64,000 nt of DNA from Pseudocercospora fijiensis CIRAD86 (lineage: Eukaryota; Ascomycota; Dothideomycetes; Mycosphaerellales; Mycosphaerellaceae): positions 3,532,954-3,596,953 of the forward strand of contig NW_006921541.1 in the NCBI RefSeq assembly GCF_000340215.1. Reading direction: 5' to 3'. Under the pieces are notes generated by a model that did no database searches, was not told where the DNA came from, and saw only the letters and a list, made by a program, of their open reading frames with translations. Below, one piece after another: positions 33,630-46,639 of this stretch (the first letter of the stretch is position 1; each line of letters begins with the position of its first letter). A program made the position numbers and the translations under genes.

Positions 33630-33827
33630 TATTAGGACTAAAGAGGTTATACGTGATTAGTATGTAACCGGGCTCGAGTAAAGCTAGGGTCTTAATACCT
33701 TAGGCAGGGCTTAGCGCTTAGTAATAGGCTAACTTGCCTGCCTTCCTCCCTCTCCTCCTAGCTCCTTATCGAATACTACCTATACCTACTACTACCCTAT
33801 CTACCTACTAATATAACCCTTCTTACA
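33630..33827 (+). repeat. 3' LTR of Gypsy A copy 2
   Basis: 198 bp, ending CTTCTTACA, so the final CA survives. It is preceded by the purine tract AGAAGGGAAGCG. Confidence 0.9.
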
Positions 33828-33832
33828 CCTAC

Positions 33833-36452
33833 GTAGCCTACGCTAGCTATATCCGCGCGACCCGCGCTAATGTCGCCGAGAAGTACTCCGAGCTTCTTAA
33901 GGTTCTTAAGGTATAGAAAGCTCTTAAGTCTCTCTAGCCGTAGGGGTTATTATCTAGGTAAGATTCCCCGTTTCCCGCGATAAAACCCTCGCTAACCGTT
34001 TGTTTTAGCGCTATCGCCTCGGAGGTAATAAATACCGTCGCTAATGTCGTAGCTTAATAGACTTAGATATAAGTTCCTCGCTACCCTTCGACTTTCTCTC
34101 GCTAACCTCTCTCTTTTAGTAGCGTTCCGACTACCCTAGTACCCTCTGCCTTAGTAACAATCGTCTAGGTCCGCTAGAGGAGTAAAGGTTTCCGTAGGTT
34201 CTCTAGTAGGCTCTAGGTAGTTTCGGATATATTATTATTATTTTTATTATAGTCCTAAGGTAACCTTCTAATTTCGGGTAGAGACCCGATACTTACTTAT
34301 AAATACCTAAATAAAATTCTTTTTAACTCTAAATTATGTTTCTCTTCTCTAGTATTCTAGTAAACCTAAGTCTAATAAGTTAGTAAGAAAATCCAAACTC
34401 TAGAAGTTAGTAAAAGTCCCTAGAATCTATAAACCCGTTACTCTACGGAAAAACTCTAGGTTCCTACGTTATTTCTTCCGTTTTTCTCTCTTCTCCTAAT
34501 CTCCTAGAGGCCCGTCGTTCTCCTCGATTTGTCTATATTTCGCTTCGAAGTCGTCTAGCGTAGAGGTATCCGCGATATAGTCTAGGGGTTCCTACGTAGG
34601 TTTATAGTACCCGCTCTATTTTACGAGTGCTTCTCGCCCTCGGCTCTACTTCTTTTTCCGGGCGTATAGGATTTCTTCGACTTACTACTCTTTATACGTC
34701 TCGAATAAGATAGGGTCCGGCTATTCGTCGTCGGTTACCTACCCTAGAAGGGGATCCCGGCTCGTAAGTCTTAGAAGGTCGGTATAGAATACTAGGTAAA
34801 TATTACTAGGTATCCCTAAGAGTTATACTAAGATAGGCGATAATACCTCTTCTACTATATACTTAGCGTACTTCGAGTCGAGGCTCTTCTTTAGTCTACC
34901 GGTCTAGTAATTCCTTAGGTCGAGCTAGACCTTGTCTCTAATACGATATACCGGCGCTAAAGTTCTAGTCTTATTCGCGCTATCCTCTTGTTTCTATACG
35001 GCTTCTGCTATTTATACTTAGTATAGATCTAAGATCTTCTTAATCTTGTCTACGAACTCCTCTACCCGTTTCGCTATAGTTAGCCGTCTATCGATAGCTA
35101 GGTCCTTTTCTAACGTAATAGGGGAGGTAGATTCGTAACCGTAAGTCGTAAAAAAAGAGCTTATTCTTAACCCCGCTTAGTGTCTCCCGTTAAACGCTAG
35201 TTCTACCGTAGGAAGCTATTAGTTCTAATCGGACTATATCTAGTTAATATAGTTCTATAGGTAAGCTTATATATCTTAGTTTACGTGCTCCGGACCCCCG
35301 TCGGTTTATAGGTAGTAGGCGGAGCTTAACCTCTACTTTACGACGAGTAGTCGATATATCTCCCTCTAGAAAGTGCTTATCTAATTCGTACCTCTGTCGC
35401 TAGTAATAGTACGAGGTAGTCCGTAATACCTAACCTAGTATTTTAGAAACAAAACCGCGTATTCCTCTGCTTTTATAGAGGGAGTACCGATAAGGGCGAT
35501 CTATTTACTAAGGCGGTCTTTAATTACCTATAGATACCGGTTCCTATCTAACTCCGGTAGGTTAGTTATAAAGTCTATCGAGATTTCCTAGAAGAAACGG
35601 TCGGGTACTAGTAGTAGTTTTAGGAGGCCGTGTTTGTATTCCCTCTATACCTTATTACGTCTATAATAGTTGTAGTTCCGTAGGAATTGCCGTACCTGCT
35701 TCGACTATAGCGGCTAGTAAAAGTCGCGACCTAGTATAGAAGTAGTAGAATCCTAGCCGGGGTAGCTATAGAGCGGCGAGTCGTAGATCGACTAGATAAT
35801 CTTCGTACGTAGTATATCCTACTATAGTTCCTCGGCCCCTATATCTTTGTATTCGGTTTCCGTCGTCGCTAGGGCTCCTAGAACCTAGAGCTTACCGTAG
35901 TAGCGAAGGAACCCCTTAGGGTCTATTATATAATCCCCGATCTAAATTTTTGCTTTAACTTCCGGTTGTAATGTTCTATATCCCTTATAGACTTTCCGTA
36001 CTACCGTCTAGTATACTATATCTTTCTCGATAATGCTCTTCTATATATCGTTTATCTCTAGGTCCTAGAATAGTTTAGCGCTTTCCGGCGAAGGCTACGC
36101 GGGCTCCGTTTCGTTCGCGAATAGGGATAACGGGCTCGCCTTTATTATACGTAGGAAGCTACGGATAGTAGTACTAGAAATCTAGACGTTTTCCGGCTAG
36201 TTTAGAGAGAGGTCCGGCTCTAAGAATCTCCGGAACCTCGAAAGCTTATCGTCTTAGCCTAACGTATCTTATTCTCTCCTCGATAAGGTATCTAGTAGGA
36301 TAGCTTCGATTCCCAGCCGGTAGACTAGGGTAAACTAGTACTTCGCTAGTTCTTCCTACTATCGGATCTGTCTTTTAGATAGCTAGCGCTTTACTATAAA
36401 GTATTCTAGGTTCTTATAGTCCGTCTAAATCGTAAAGGGGCTATATAATTTT
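33833..36452 (-). pseudogene. Gypsy B integrase and chromodomain remnant
   Basis: On the minus strand the integrase core shows GLPRTITSDRGT (second catalytic Asp) near 35385-35425. Near 34530-34700 there is a chromodomain of the form VEEILYAR..GREALVKWSGY..TWEP, reading TAG as Trp. All Trp/Gln positions carry stops. The integrase is cut from RNase H by the hAT at 36453-53510. Confidence 0.82.
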
Positions 36453-36882
36453 TAGACCCCGTAGTAGTTCGGGTTAGTTTAGTTTAGTTTACTAAGCCGA
36501 AACTCTAGTTTGGTTTAGGTTGGTTTGCTAAGCAACTATATAAGTAGCTAGTTCGAACTATATAATTTATCGGTTTTTAAGAAGTGTACGAATGTATACG
36601 TAGCTTTAAGCAAGCCCTTTATAAGACTTAGTAGTATAGCCGGCAGCGTAGCCGGCATTTTTAGTCCTTAGTACTTATAGAATTTTCAAATCCTACTTAG
36701 GCTACGTAGTTGTATAAAGGTACTTATATAACCTTAAATCTATAGACAATTAGCTAAGGGTACTAACTAATTAAAAGCATATACATATATATAAGGTATT
36801 ATAGTTCAGTTCGGAAACTATACTCCTTAGGTATGAATTTTATCCTTTCGTTTACGGTTTAATTCCCTAACTGCTTAGTAGA

Positions 36883-37420
36883 ATATCTTTATCTAGATCT
36901 AGGTAGAACTTATCGATTTCCGTCGAAGCTCTCCTTAAGAAGTTCTAGCACTTTCCTACTAAACTATACTCTAATATTAAGTACTAGGATAGCTCCTCCC
37001 TCGACATCGGCACTATATACAAAACAGCTATAAGGCAGCTCTATAGGGCGTTCTACTAGTTACTCGCTATACTACGGCCGAATGCTAGTTCGTTCCTTAG
37101 AACTCTAGGTTATTTAGTAGATATTAAGGATAGGGCAGGCAGTAACTTCGTATTATATAAGGAAGTAGAGGCTACTATAGAGGAGTCCTTTAACCTATAG
37201 AAGATAGTAAAAGATATAGAGGCAGCTATAGGTCTAGGTACCTAGTTAAATTTCTAGTAGGTAGAGTATAAGGATATTTAGTAGGAGTATTAGGTAGAGT
37301 TGCGAAAGCAGGTATATAATATAGTCTAGAGAATAGGGATAATACCTATAACTATAAGTATTAGGTTCTTTAATCTTCCTCCTTTTTTCCTTGTTTTCTT
37401 TTTATAAAAATCCAAACTAA
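36883..37420 (+). pseudogene. hAT cargo frame 1: unknown protein of about 180 residues
   Basis: This is the copy-1 version of the frame at 61894-62433. Reading TAG/TAA as lost Trp/Gln, it gives a protein-like frame (SLSRSRQNLSISVEALLKK; later SNFVLYKEVEATIEESFNL and IGLGT). Its ATG is now ATA, and small indels relative to copy 2 shift the frame near the ends. I recognise no family. It lies between the left terminal repeat and the H3-like gene, transcribed away from the end. Confidence 0.6.
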
Positions 37421-37559
37421 TACAAATTAACTAGAATGTCTATCTTCTTTTAGTTCTTTATAAGACCTAGTAGCGTAGCCGGTAGCGTAGCCGGTAGCGT
37501 AGTCGGCCTTTTTACTCCTAAGTACTAACGGGTTTTTCGAAGACTTCTATTCTATACGG

Positions 37560-38405
37560 CTAATAAAGCATACTATACTATATAGGTATACTTAGAGAGT
37601 ATTTAGAGCGCGGTATACAGCGCCGTATAATAGCGGCTTATTTCGTATATAGAAAAGCTTATAGACGATACTACGAACATCCTTCCTACTAGTATATCTA
37701 TCCTATCTAGCACTATCTCGAATATAGACATTCTAGCCTTTTAGAATCTAATCGAGTGCTTTAAAATCCTTGTCTATAATCGTTATACGCTTCGCGTAGA
37801 TAGCTATAAGGTTAACCGCTAAAATAGTATTAGTATAGTCCGAAAAGAGGTAGAAGAGAAATATATATTCGAAGATACGAACTAGGTAGGCTTCTATAGC
37901 CTTTTAAAGGGCGCCTATCGCGGAGGCTTAGAAGCGAAGGTCCGTTCTATAATCCTAGGCAATTTCGCGAATAAGTCGTTAGAAAGGAGCTTTACGGATT
38001 AGGAGCTTAGAACTCTTCTAATACTACCGAATCTTACGGAGGGCTACGGCTAAAGAAGGATTAGTAAAAAGACAGTAAGAATACCGGCTACGCTACCGGC
38101 TACGCTACCGGCTACGCTGCCGGCTATAAATAGGACTTACTTTTTAAGCGCTATCGACGCTTCGTACGATTACTACTAGTAGTAGAAGCGCTTATTATCG
38201 TCTTACGTAGAGCCTTGCCCGCCGTTGTCTTACGTAGAGCCTTACTCGCGACGCCCTTTCTAGCACCGGAGCTAGCGGTAGTAGTAGTAGCCCTTTTACG
38301 TTAATATACTATACTCGTTCTATTATTTCCGATCTTATTACGATCCGTAGAAGTAGTAGGTCCCTTCTTGCGAGGCGTCGTAACTTAGTTAAGTAGACTC
38401 GCTAT
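37560..38405 (-). pseudogene. hAT cargo: histone H3-like gene with two introns (RIP-inactivated), hAT copy 1
   Basis: Exon 1 (about 38141-38405) encodes a basic Lys/Arg/Ser/Thr tail of about 88 residues with H3-tail-like blocks (GVASKALRKT, GKALRKT). Intron 1 (38050-38140, donor GTAAGT, branch TACTAATCC, acceptor TTTAG) contains GCCGGTAGCGTA repeats. Exon 2 (about 37867-38049) reads VALRKIR.YQKS..LLIRK, then PF.RLVREIA, LRF.ASAIGAL and EAIEAYLVRIFE, with the dots now stops at Gln positions. Exon 3 (from 37818) reads NLIAIYAKRITIIDKDFKALD. Canonical H3 has the same order (VALREIRRYQKST, LPFQRLVREIA, AIGALQE, CAIHAKRVTI). The frame may extend past the fold by about 80 residues. The ATG at 38405 is now ATA. 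Confidence 0.87.
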
Positions 38406-38779
38406 TATAAAAGTCGTCGAATTAAGGAAAAAAGTACGTTACGAAGGTATACGAAGGCGCGCGTAGAGCGAGGGTATTACGGAGGTAGTAGATATAGAGC
38501 GTAGAGGTATAGGTATCGATACGAAGGTTAAATATAGCGAGAGAGGTAGTATCGCGGTATCGCTAGGTAATAGAGTAAGCTTCGCGCAAGCCTATATTAT
38601 AGTAACGTTAGAGCAAGGAAAGAAGGTAGGTACGGCTAAAAAAGGCAGGTACAGCTAAAAAAGGCAGGTACGGCAGACTTTAAAATATAGCCGGCATATA
38701 TAGCTGGTATAGTAATAGGCGAAAGCCTCCTTTTAATAAATAGCCGGCGTAATAATAGTATCCTACTATAGTATAGATA

Positions 38780-39527
38780 TTCTTTAGTAATGCCTTTACT
38801 AGCTATAGTAATCTTATAAGTAACCTAGGCCTATTGCTAGTAAATATAAGAAATATCAGGTAGGCTATACTAAACAAGCTAGTTATTTAGTAGGAAAAGG
38901 CCTACTACCGTCTCTATATACCGGCTACGAGTGCCGGCTATCGCTCTAAATTCAACTCCGCCCTATCTCGGAGGCTAAGGTACCGAGCGGAAACCCTATA
39001 GCTTATATTTACTCGGTTATCGCGGAGCGCTTATAGGTAAGGTATTAGAAAAGAGTATAAAAAGTACGAGAAGAGTATCCTAGGATATAGGTCGTAAGTA
39101 AATAAGAGTAGTACGCCTAGTTATTTATATAGTACGTTACTCTATACGACTAAGAGCCTATATTATCTTATACTTCGCTTATAAGACCTCGACTCTACTA
39201 GTATACTATCGATCTCTTCCTCGGTCGCTAATACGCTGTCTTAATTCTTCTTCGAGTTGCCGGACTTAGTACGTATCTATAGCTATATAATAGCGCTACG
39301 TATTATAGAGAATTAACTCCGCCGTATTTCGAAGGCTAAGGTACCGAGCGGAAATCCTATAGCTTATATTTACTCGGTTGTCGCGGAGCGATTATAGGTA
39401 AGGTATTAGAAAAGAGTATAAAAAGTACGAGAAGAGTATCCTAGGATATAGGTTGTAAGTGAATAAGAGTAGTATACCTAGTTATTTATATAGTACGTTA
39501 CTCTATATGAGTAAGAGCCTATATTAT
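38780..39527 (+). pseudogene. hAT cargo frame 3: unknown, partly tandem-duplicated and cut by Gypsy A copy 3
   Basis: The plus-strand frame is protein-like with RIP stops (VPSGNPIAYIYSVIAER, then LFIQYVTLYDQEPILSY). A segment of about 355 bp is duplicated in tandem: 38951-39308 and 39309-39527 plus 46645-46795. The second unit is split by the Gypsy at 39528. The reading continues after the Gypsy to about 47.0 kb. No family is recognised. Confidence 0.5.
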
Positions 39528-39716
39528 TGTTAGAGGCTACACGTAATTAGCATATAACTAGCTCGAGTAAAGCTAGGGTCTTAGTGCCTTAGGTAGGGCT
39601 TAGCGCTTAGCGTTAGGCTAACTAGCCTACCTTCCTCCTTCTCCTCCTAGTTCTCTATCGAATACTACCTGTACCTACTACTACCCTATCTATCTGCTAA
39701 TATAACCCTTTTTATA
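39528..39716 (+). repeat. 5' LTR of Gypsy A copy 3
   Basis: 189 bp, TGTTAGAGGC to ..CTTTTTATA. The end differs from the 3' LTR (..CTTTTCACA) only by C-to-T changes. Confidence 0.92.
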
Positions 39717-39889
39717 TAGTATTCGATCTACCCAGCGGTATAGCTACGAATAAGACTAATCTAACTATATTGCGCCCGAAGAACAGGACCTATACGTACT
39801 ATTCTATCGAAACAACTATACTAATTATTAAGCAAGGCCTTCTATACGGCCTATTACACTAAGTTAAGCATACTAGGCCGATATCTACT

Positions 39890-42800
39890 AATTCCGCTAT
39901 ATCCGTATCTTAGGGGCTAATAATATATTATTAGTGTCGCCTCTTATAATAGCCGGTTTATTACGAAACAACAACCGTACTACCGCTAGCGGCGCTAGCA
40001 ACGACAACGCTAGTAGTACAGTGCCTACTAAAGTGCCTACTAAAGCACCTGCTAAAGTGCCTCCTACTAAAGAGCCTACTACTAGACCTACCGAAGAACC
40101 TATAGTCCTAGGTAATAATCTAGAATTGCCTATTAGCGACATTCTTAGCAATATTATTAACCGTCGATATAGCTAACTAGCCTTTAGCCCCTAGCTAGTA
40201 GCGAGACTTTAAGAAGCTACCTAAAATAGGCTCGCTACTCTACGTTAAGAATAATAGCTAAAGGACAACCTCCTCGAAATTCGCCGCCTTTAGGAGGCCC
40301 TAATAACTAATACTAAGCCGATAGTAGGGCCTTCCTTACTATTAGTCCTAGTCTAGAAGAAGGATGCTAAACTCAAGGACTGTACCGTATTTAACGGCTC
40401 TAGTCGAAAGCAATACAACGACTATATCCGTAACTATAAGCTTAACTAACGAAACGCACTAAGGGCTCTACTAAATGACTATTCACTAGTCGTCTATGCT
40501 ATACGGTACATTAATAGCGACCTAAAACGTACCTAGGATAACCATTTTGACTCCCTTAATAACTAGACTGCTGTTTAGTAGCAGACCTATAAAACTATTA
40601 TACTAGACACCCTTAGGAACCCTATACTAAGGCAACAATACGCTTAGGACTAGTACCTTCGAGCTAAGTAAAAGACTAATCAATCGGCTCGTTTATTTAA
40701 GGCCTATTTAAAGACCCTCGAGGATAACCTTCCGGCTAAAACTAATTCTATATAGATCTCCGAAATACGCCCTAAATTGAGATAGGAATTAGTCCTTAAA
40801 CTAGACCGCTGCCGTATATTCGAATAGGCTAATCTAATACGCATTTAATTTATAGTCGAAGTAGAGATAGCTAAACGAGCTGTTTAGCTTTAGTAACGGC
40901 TAGAATCGAGGATCCGACTAACTAGTACTAACCGTAGCAACCGTAGTAGCCGCGGAGGAAACTAAGGTTCCTACTAGAACAACAATGCTAACAATAGGAA
41001 TAGTAACAACGACCGTAGAAGAAGCCGTAGCCGGCGGCTATATAGAGGAGGCCGTAATAGGGGCCGTAGAAGGGGCTCGTATCCCTATAGTACTAATCGC
41101 TTAACTAATAATAACAGCAATAGCGGCTATAGCAACCCCCTAACTAGATTAAAGTGCTTTAATTGTAATAGTACTAGCTATCTGCTAGGCTAATGCGACA
41201 AACCTAAGGACTAGGCCCGAATTAACCGTACTACCGCTAAGTACCGGAAGCACCTTTTAGTAGCTAACGCTACCCCTATAGGCTAACCTCCGAAAAAAGA
41301 ATAAGCGCCGCACTAACTGTTAGCCTTATACGGCGTAAGACTATTGACATTGTACTAGCTATTATACGTACCTGTCTTATATCTAGGCACGACGCTAACT
41401 ATAAAGCTAAGGTTATACTAGATCTAGGAAATTCAGTTAGCGCCCTTATTAGCTATCGCCTAGCTAAGTAATTAGACCTTCGACAACTGCCTAGGACTAA
41501 CCTACCAACCCTTGCTTGGTTTAATAACGCTCGGCACTTAACCTATAGAGCCTACTATATTTACATAGTCCTAAGAGATAACCTCGGCAACGAGCGCCTA
41601 CTAGACTTTACTGCCTACGTAGTAGATATAGACAACCTATATAGGGGAGCTACTATTGTTATTAGCAACCCTGTTCTTAAGCACTATACTATCGCTATAG
41701 ACTTAGGCAGTTAATAATAGCGATTTAGAATCGCTAGGAAAGAGGACATTAAATATATTAATATTAGCGAGTGCCCTAACGATATTAGGGTCCTGTTTAT
41801 TAGCAACCTAACACCTGCCTTAGCGGATCCGATAGCTAACCTTCTCGGTAGAGATAACGATAAACCTGTGCCCCCTAATAGTATAGACCCTAAACAACTC
41901 GCTCGCGGCTCGTATACCTTAGCCTATTCGAGAGACCTATATTAATATATTTAAACACTACCTAGTATCGACATTGCCTATATTTAAAGAGACGGATTAT
42001 AAGATTGATATTATAGAGGGTAAGGAGGTTCCTTTTAGCCCCCTCTATAACCTTAGTAAACGAGAGCTTGCTATATTGCGTAAGTATCTAGAGGAAAACC
42101 TAGCTAATAGCCGGATACGGTATAGTAATAGCCCTGCTAGTGCACCTATCCTATTCGTACTAAAGAAGGATAGTAGCCTACGTCTATATATTAATTACCG
42201 TAGGCTTAATGCTGTTACTATTAAAGACCGCTGTCTACTTCTGCTTATTAATAAGACCCTCGATCGCCTTTCTAGTGCCTACTACTATACTATATTAGAC
42301 ATTAAGGACGCCTATTACCGCATCTGTATTCGTAAGGGCGATAAATAGAAGACAGCCTTTCGCACTCGTTATAGCTATTTTAAGTACTTAGTTATGCTAT
42401 TTAGGCTAGCTAACGCCTCTACAACATTCTAGTCCTACATTAATCGGGCCCTATTAGGCCTATTAGACTACCTCTATATAGTTTATCTAGACGATATCCT
42501 AGTTTATACCTATTTACCTAATATTGTAGAGCACTAGGCCGTAGTACGTAAGGTGCTCGACCGCCTACGGGCCTATAGACTATATTGCAAGCCTTCTAAA
42601 TGCACCTTTGCTACTAAGGAGGTGTTATTCCTCGGCTTCCTCGTATTAACTAATAGTGTTAAGGCTAATCCTAATCGGATCAAAACTATTACTAAATAGC
42701 CTGTCTCTACGTTAATTAAGGAGCTATAGTCGTTCCTCGGCTTCGCTAATTTCTATCGTCGCTTTATTAAGGGCTATTTACGGCATGTAATGCCCCTAAC

Positions 42801-45207
42801 TAAGCTTACTAAAACTAAGGCTAATCCAACTAGAGAGTTTAGATAGACTAATAGAGCATAAGCCGCTTTTAACGGTTTGAAGCAGCGCTTTACTAAAGTC
42901 CCCTTATTGCACTATTTCGTACTAAATAGGCAGATCCGTATTAAGACTAACGCCTTACAGTTTGCTATATTAGCTATTATGTTACAACAATCGGACAAGG
43001 ACTACTATTAGCACCCGATTGCCTTCTTCTCGAGGAAGATAATTAATACTAAGCGTCGCTACGAGACCTACGAGCAAGAGCTGCTAGCTATTATCGAGGC
43101 CTTTAAGTATTAGAGGCACTACCTCGATAGGGCTTAATATATAATACAGGTCTATATAGACTATAACAACCTCCGTAGTATTACTAAGGTTACTAGGGTT
43201 ATAGGTCGATAGGCTAGATAGGCCGTCTACCTCGCTAGGTTTGATTTTAATATATTATATCGGCTAGGCGTAAGCAACCCTACTAATAGCCTATCGAGGC
43301 GACCTAATTACGATAGCGGGACTTAGCAATCTATTAATTTATTGTTTCTAACCCTATAGTATAAGATTGCTATAGCCCGTATTGTTAATAAGCAAGCGTA
43401 GGATAAGCGGCTTACCGGACTCCGCGACGGCTTAAAGCATATTAATGCTCTTGCTATATTAATAGTGCGTATTAAGGCAAGGGCTAAGGATATAGATAGG
43501 AGAAGTTATAATAACTCCCTAGTCGACATCGTAATATATAGTAACAGCGATAGCACTACTATAGTTAATCTAGCTACTAGTGCTATTAGATGCATACAAT
43601 ACGTACCTCGTTTAATAGCGAGGGTGCTATTAAATAACCTTACAAATAGGGATAGTTAACCGTTTATAGACGAGCTATTACGTGCTTAGTAGAGGGACGC
43701 CTTTGCTGCTAAACGTATCGATAGGCTTGTAAGTAGACGAAAGACTCGATCTAGTAAGAGTAACAATTAGTCGATCGATAACAAAGGTTATTTAAAGTTT
43801 AAGGGCAGATACTATGTCCCCGCTAAACATTCGATCCGATAAGAACTTCTTAAGCGACACTATAATAGTAAGCTTGCCGGTTACTATAGTATAGAGAGGT
43901 CGCACGAGCTACTATCGCGTATATACTACTAGCTAAATAGTAAGCGGGATATAAAGGAATACGTTAACATATATGCCGTATACTAACGTATTAAGGCACT
44001 AAAGCATTAGCCTTTTAGCGAGTTGTCCTCTTTACTAATCCCTTACAAGCCGTTTATAGAGCTTATAATAGACTTTATTATAGGCCTTCCGCCTACTAAG
44101 CGTAGGGGCAGTAAGGACGTATATAATGCTATCCTTATTATAGTAGATCGATTTACTAAAGGCGCTCGATACATCCCGGCGCGTAAGGATTAGACTGCTA
44201 TTAATATAGTAGAGGCGCTATAGACTAATATCTTCTATACCTATTAGGGAACCCCTAAGGGGATAGTCTCCGATAGAGGCTCGACATTTATATCGCACTA
44301 TTAGAGCGAATTGTACCTATAGCTAAGACTAAAGCATCGGCTATTAACAGCCTTCTATCTATAGACTAACGGTTAAATAGAGAGGCAGAATACTACCCTA
44401 TAGCAGTACCTGCGCAGTTATATTAATAAGAACCCCGAGGACTAGGTCAACCTCCTATAACTAGCTAAATTCGTATATAATAACAGTGTCTACTTATCTA
44501 CTAAGGTCTCCCCTTATTTCGCTATAATAGGCTAGAACGCTGCCTTACTATAAGATCTATTTACCTCGCTCGAGGCCGAGCGCAAGGAAAGGGAAGCGTG
44601 TTAAGTACTACCCCCTAAAACACTAGCGGCTATTAAGAGGGTTTAAAAGATGCGAGAAATTTACGCTAAGATAGCTAATAAAGTAGCGAAGGCCTAGGCC
44701 TATTAGAAGGCCTATTATAACAAACACTATACGCTAATAACCTTTAAGCAAGGCGACCTAGTTATGCTAAGCACTAAGAACCTCCGTATCCGCAAATACC
44801 TATTACCTAATAGTAAAACAAGGCCTAAGCTCGCACTAAGATACACTAGCCTATTCCGTATTCGAGAAGCTAAGGGCATATAGGCTTACTAGTTATAGCT
44901 TCTACCTTATTACACTATCTATAACACCTTCTATATATCCCTCCTTAAGCCGTACTACCTACGCGAAGGGGATAAAGCACCTGCTAAATCCGAGGACATA
45001 CTAGCTAATAGCAAAGAGCTGTAGTCTATAGAACGTATCCTAAAGCATCGGACTAGATAAGGCAAGAAGGAGTACCTCCTAAGATAGCAAGGCTATCTAC
45101 CTAAATAGGACTCGTAGGAAGCTAAAGGTTCCTTTAAGGACATAACCGAGTTGTTAGATAAGTATTAGACTAGCGTAAAGAACAAGAAGAAGGCTAAAAG
45201 CTTATAA
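39890..45207 (+). pseudogene. RIP-degraded gag-pol, Gypsy A copy 3
   Basis: The gag start has PTK-type repeats (VPTKVPTKAPAKVPPTK, 39934-40176). Reverse transcriptase is open at 41974-42348. The active site near 42480-42500 still reads YLDD, unlike copies 1 and 2 (YLDN). The integrase core is near 44060-44190 and a chromodomain near 45020-45190. The frame around 43465-43659 differs from copies 1 and 2 in the RNase H-integrase linker. Stops at former Trp/Gln codons abolish expression. Confidence 0.9.
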
Positions 45208-46450
45208 TGTTACTATTAAGGCCTAGGACAATGCTACCCCCGGGGTGCTATTAGCTAACTAATTAGAGGCTAGCAAACTAGGACAATAAGACTATACTAG
45301 GCGCGCTATAACGCGTTAACTATTCGCTACTCTTTTAGGGAACTACCTCTTTATTAGCGCACCCTATAAGACCCTTCTCTTAGCGCCCCTTATTCTATCG
45401 AGATCTCGAGGCCTAGGCGGTAGGCGAGGACGGCGCGCGCGTAAATAGTAATAATAATAATAACGACGGCGCGGCCGGCGCGGCTATATTAGTAATAGTG
45501 TTACGGAGTGTGTTGCTATTTAAGAAAGGAAGGATATAGCTATATTAGTAACGGTGTTACCGAGTTGTTATTAGTTAAAGAAGGAAATTAGAAGAAGGTA
45601 AAGTTAGCGCTAAGACGACTAGCGCCGCTATTGTTAACATTACCTGCTATTGCTACTGCACTTACGAAGACAACCTTACCTATACTACGGCCTAAGGCCG
45701 GAAGCGCGCTATACTAATTAAGTTAAAAGAATAGCTATATTAAAGGTTTAATTAAAACTTTAATCAAAACTTTAAGCCGCTTAAAAGATTAAGCGACTAA
45801 TAGACTAGCTAACTAAGGGCAAAACTATAGAGCTAAGTTAGCTAAGGTCGATCTTGCGGACAATAAGTTACTCCTCGATCTTTCTAACCCTTTAAGCGAG
45901 GCGAACCTTAACTACTACACTTATAATAGCCTTTACCTATAGAAACCGGAAGAACCGTGTTTTAAAAAGATAAGATAAGATTGACACTTAAAGGCTACTA
46001 AACCTAGCTAATTAGGGCTAGCGAAACTACGATAGTAAATAATAGCCCTCGTAATAACAAGAACAACCCTCGGAAGCGGACATTTCTAGGTCTTTTAAGA
46101 GTAGACGCAAAGAACTCGGTACGATATTACTTAGAACGGAGGCAGGGCTGCAATACCTCGTACGTCTACCTATTATAGTAGGGAAGACGCGCTCGTATTG
46201 TAATTAGTCGAAGGCCCTTAATTCTTATAGATATATATCACTTTATAGTTTATTATATATAGGGATAGCGTAGTTAGAAGTTAGACATTATGTTAGAAGG
46301 TAAGGTTTGATATAGTTATATAATTAGGTAGTTAAGTGTTCAATTTAGCGCGGCTAAGTAGCTTATTAGACTTGCTAAGTTAGTAGTAACGGAGGTCGAG
46401 GTTAGAATATAGAAAGGCTACAAGGGCGCGGCCTTTAGAAGGGAAGCGTA

Positions 46451-46639
46451 TATTAGAGGCTATACGTAATTAGTATGTAACTAGCTCGAGTAAAGCTAGG
46501 GTCTTAGTGCCTTAGGTAGGGCTTAGCGCTTAGCGTTAGGCTAACTAGCCTACCTTCCTCCTTCTCCTCCTAGTTCTCTATCGAATACTACCTATACCTA
46601 CTACTACCCTATCTACCTACTAATATAACCCTTTTCACA
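46451..46639 (+). repeat. 3' LTR of Gypsy A copy 3
   Basis: 189 bp, TATTAGAGGC to ..CTTTTCACA. It is preceded by the purine tract AGAAGGGAAGCG. Confidence 0.92.

Larger units (their letters stand above)
26687..33827 (+). mobile_element. Ty3/Gypsy family A, copy 2 (complete, RIP-dead)
   Basis: The 7,141-bp element has 198-bp LTRs (26687-26884 and 33630-33827) and an exact 5-bp target duplication CCTAC (26682-26686 and 33828-33832). It inserted into the 3' part of Gypsy B. The internal region begins TAGTATTCGATC, which would be TGG.. before RIP and is the likely primer-binding site. It lacks the miniature element seen in copy 1. Confidence 0.95.
39528..46639 (+). mobile_element. Ty3/Gypsy family A, copy 3 (complete, RIP-dead)
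   Basis: The 7,112-bp element has 189-bp LTRs and an exact target duplication ATTAT (39523-39527 and 46640-46644). The 5' LTR keeps its first TG (TGTTAG) and the 3' LTR keeps its last CACA, so together they show the original TG..CA ends. Domain order is as in copies 1 and 2. It inserted into the hAT after the hAT entered Gypsy B. Confidence 0.95.

Noticed and set aside
26687..33827. Very frequent in-frame TAG/TAA in otherwise good pol frames, as if stop codons were reassigned
   Set aside because: The stops fall at both Trp and Gln positions, His becomes Tyr and active-site Asp becomes Asn, and gene-island genes use normal stops. RIP explains all of this; a changed code does not.
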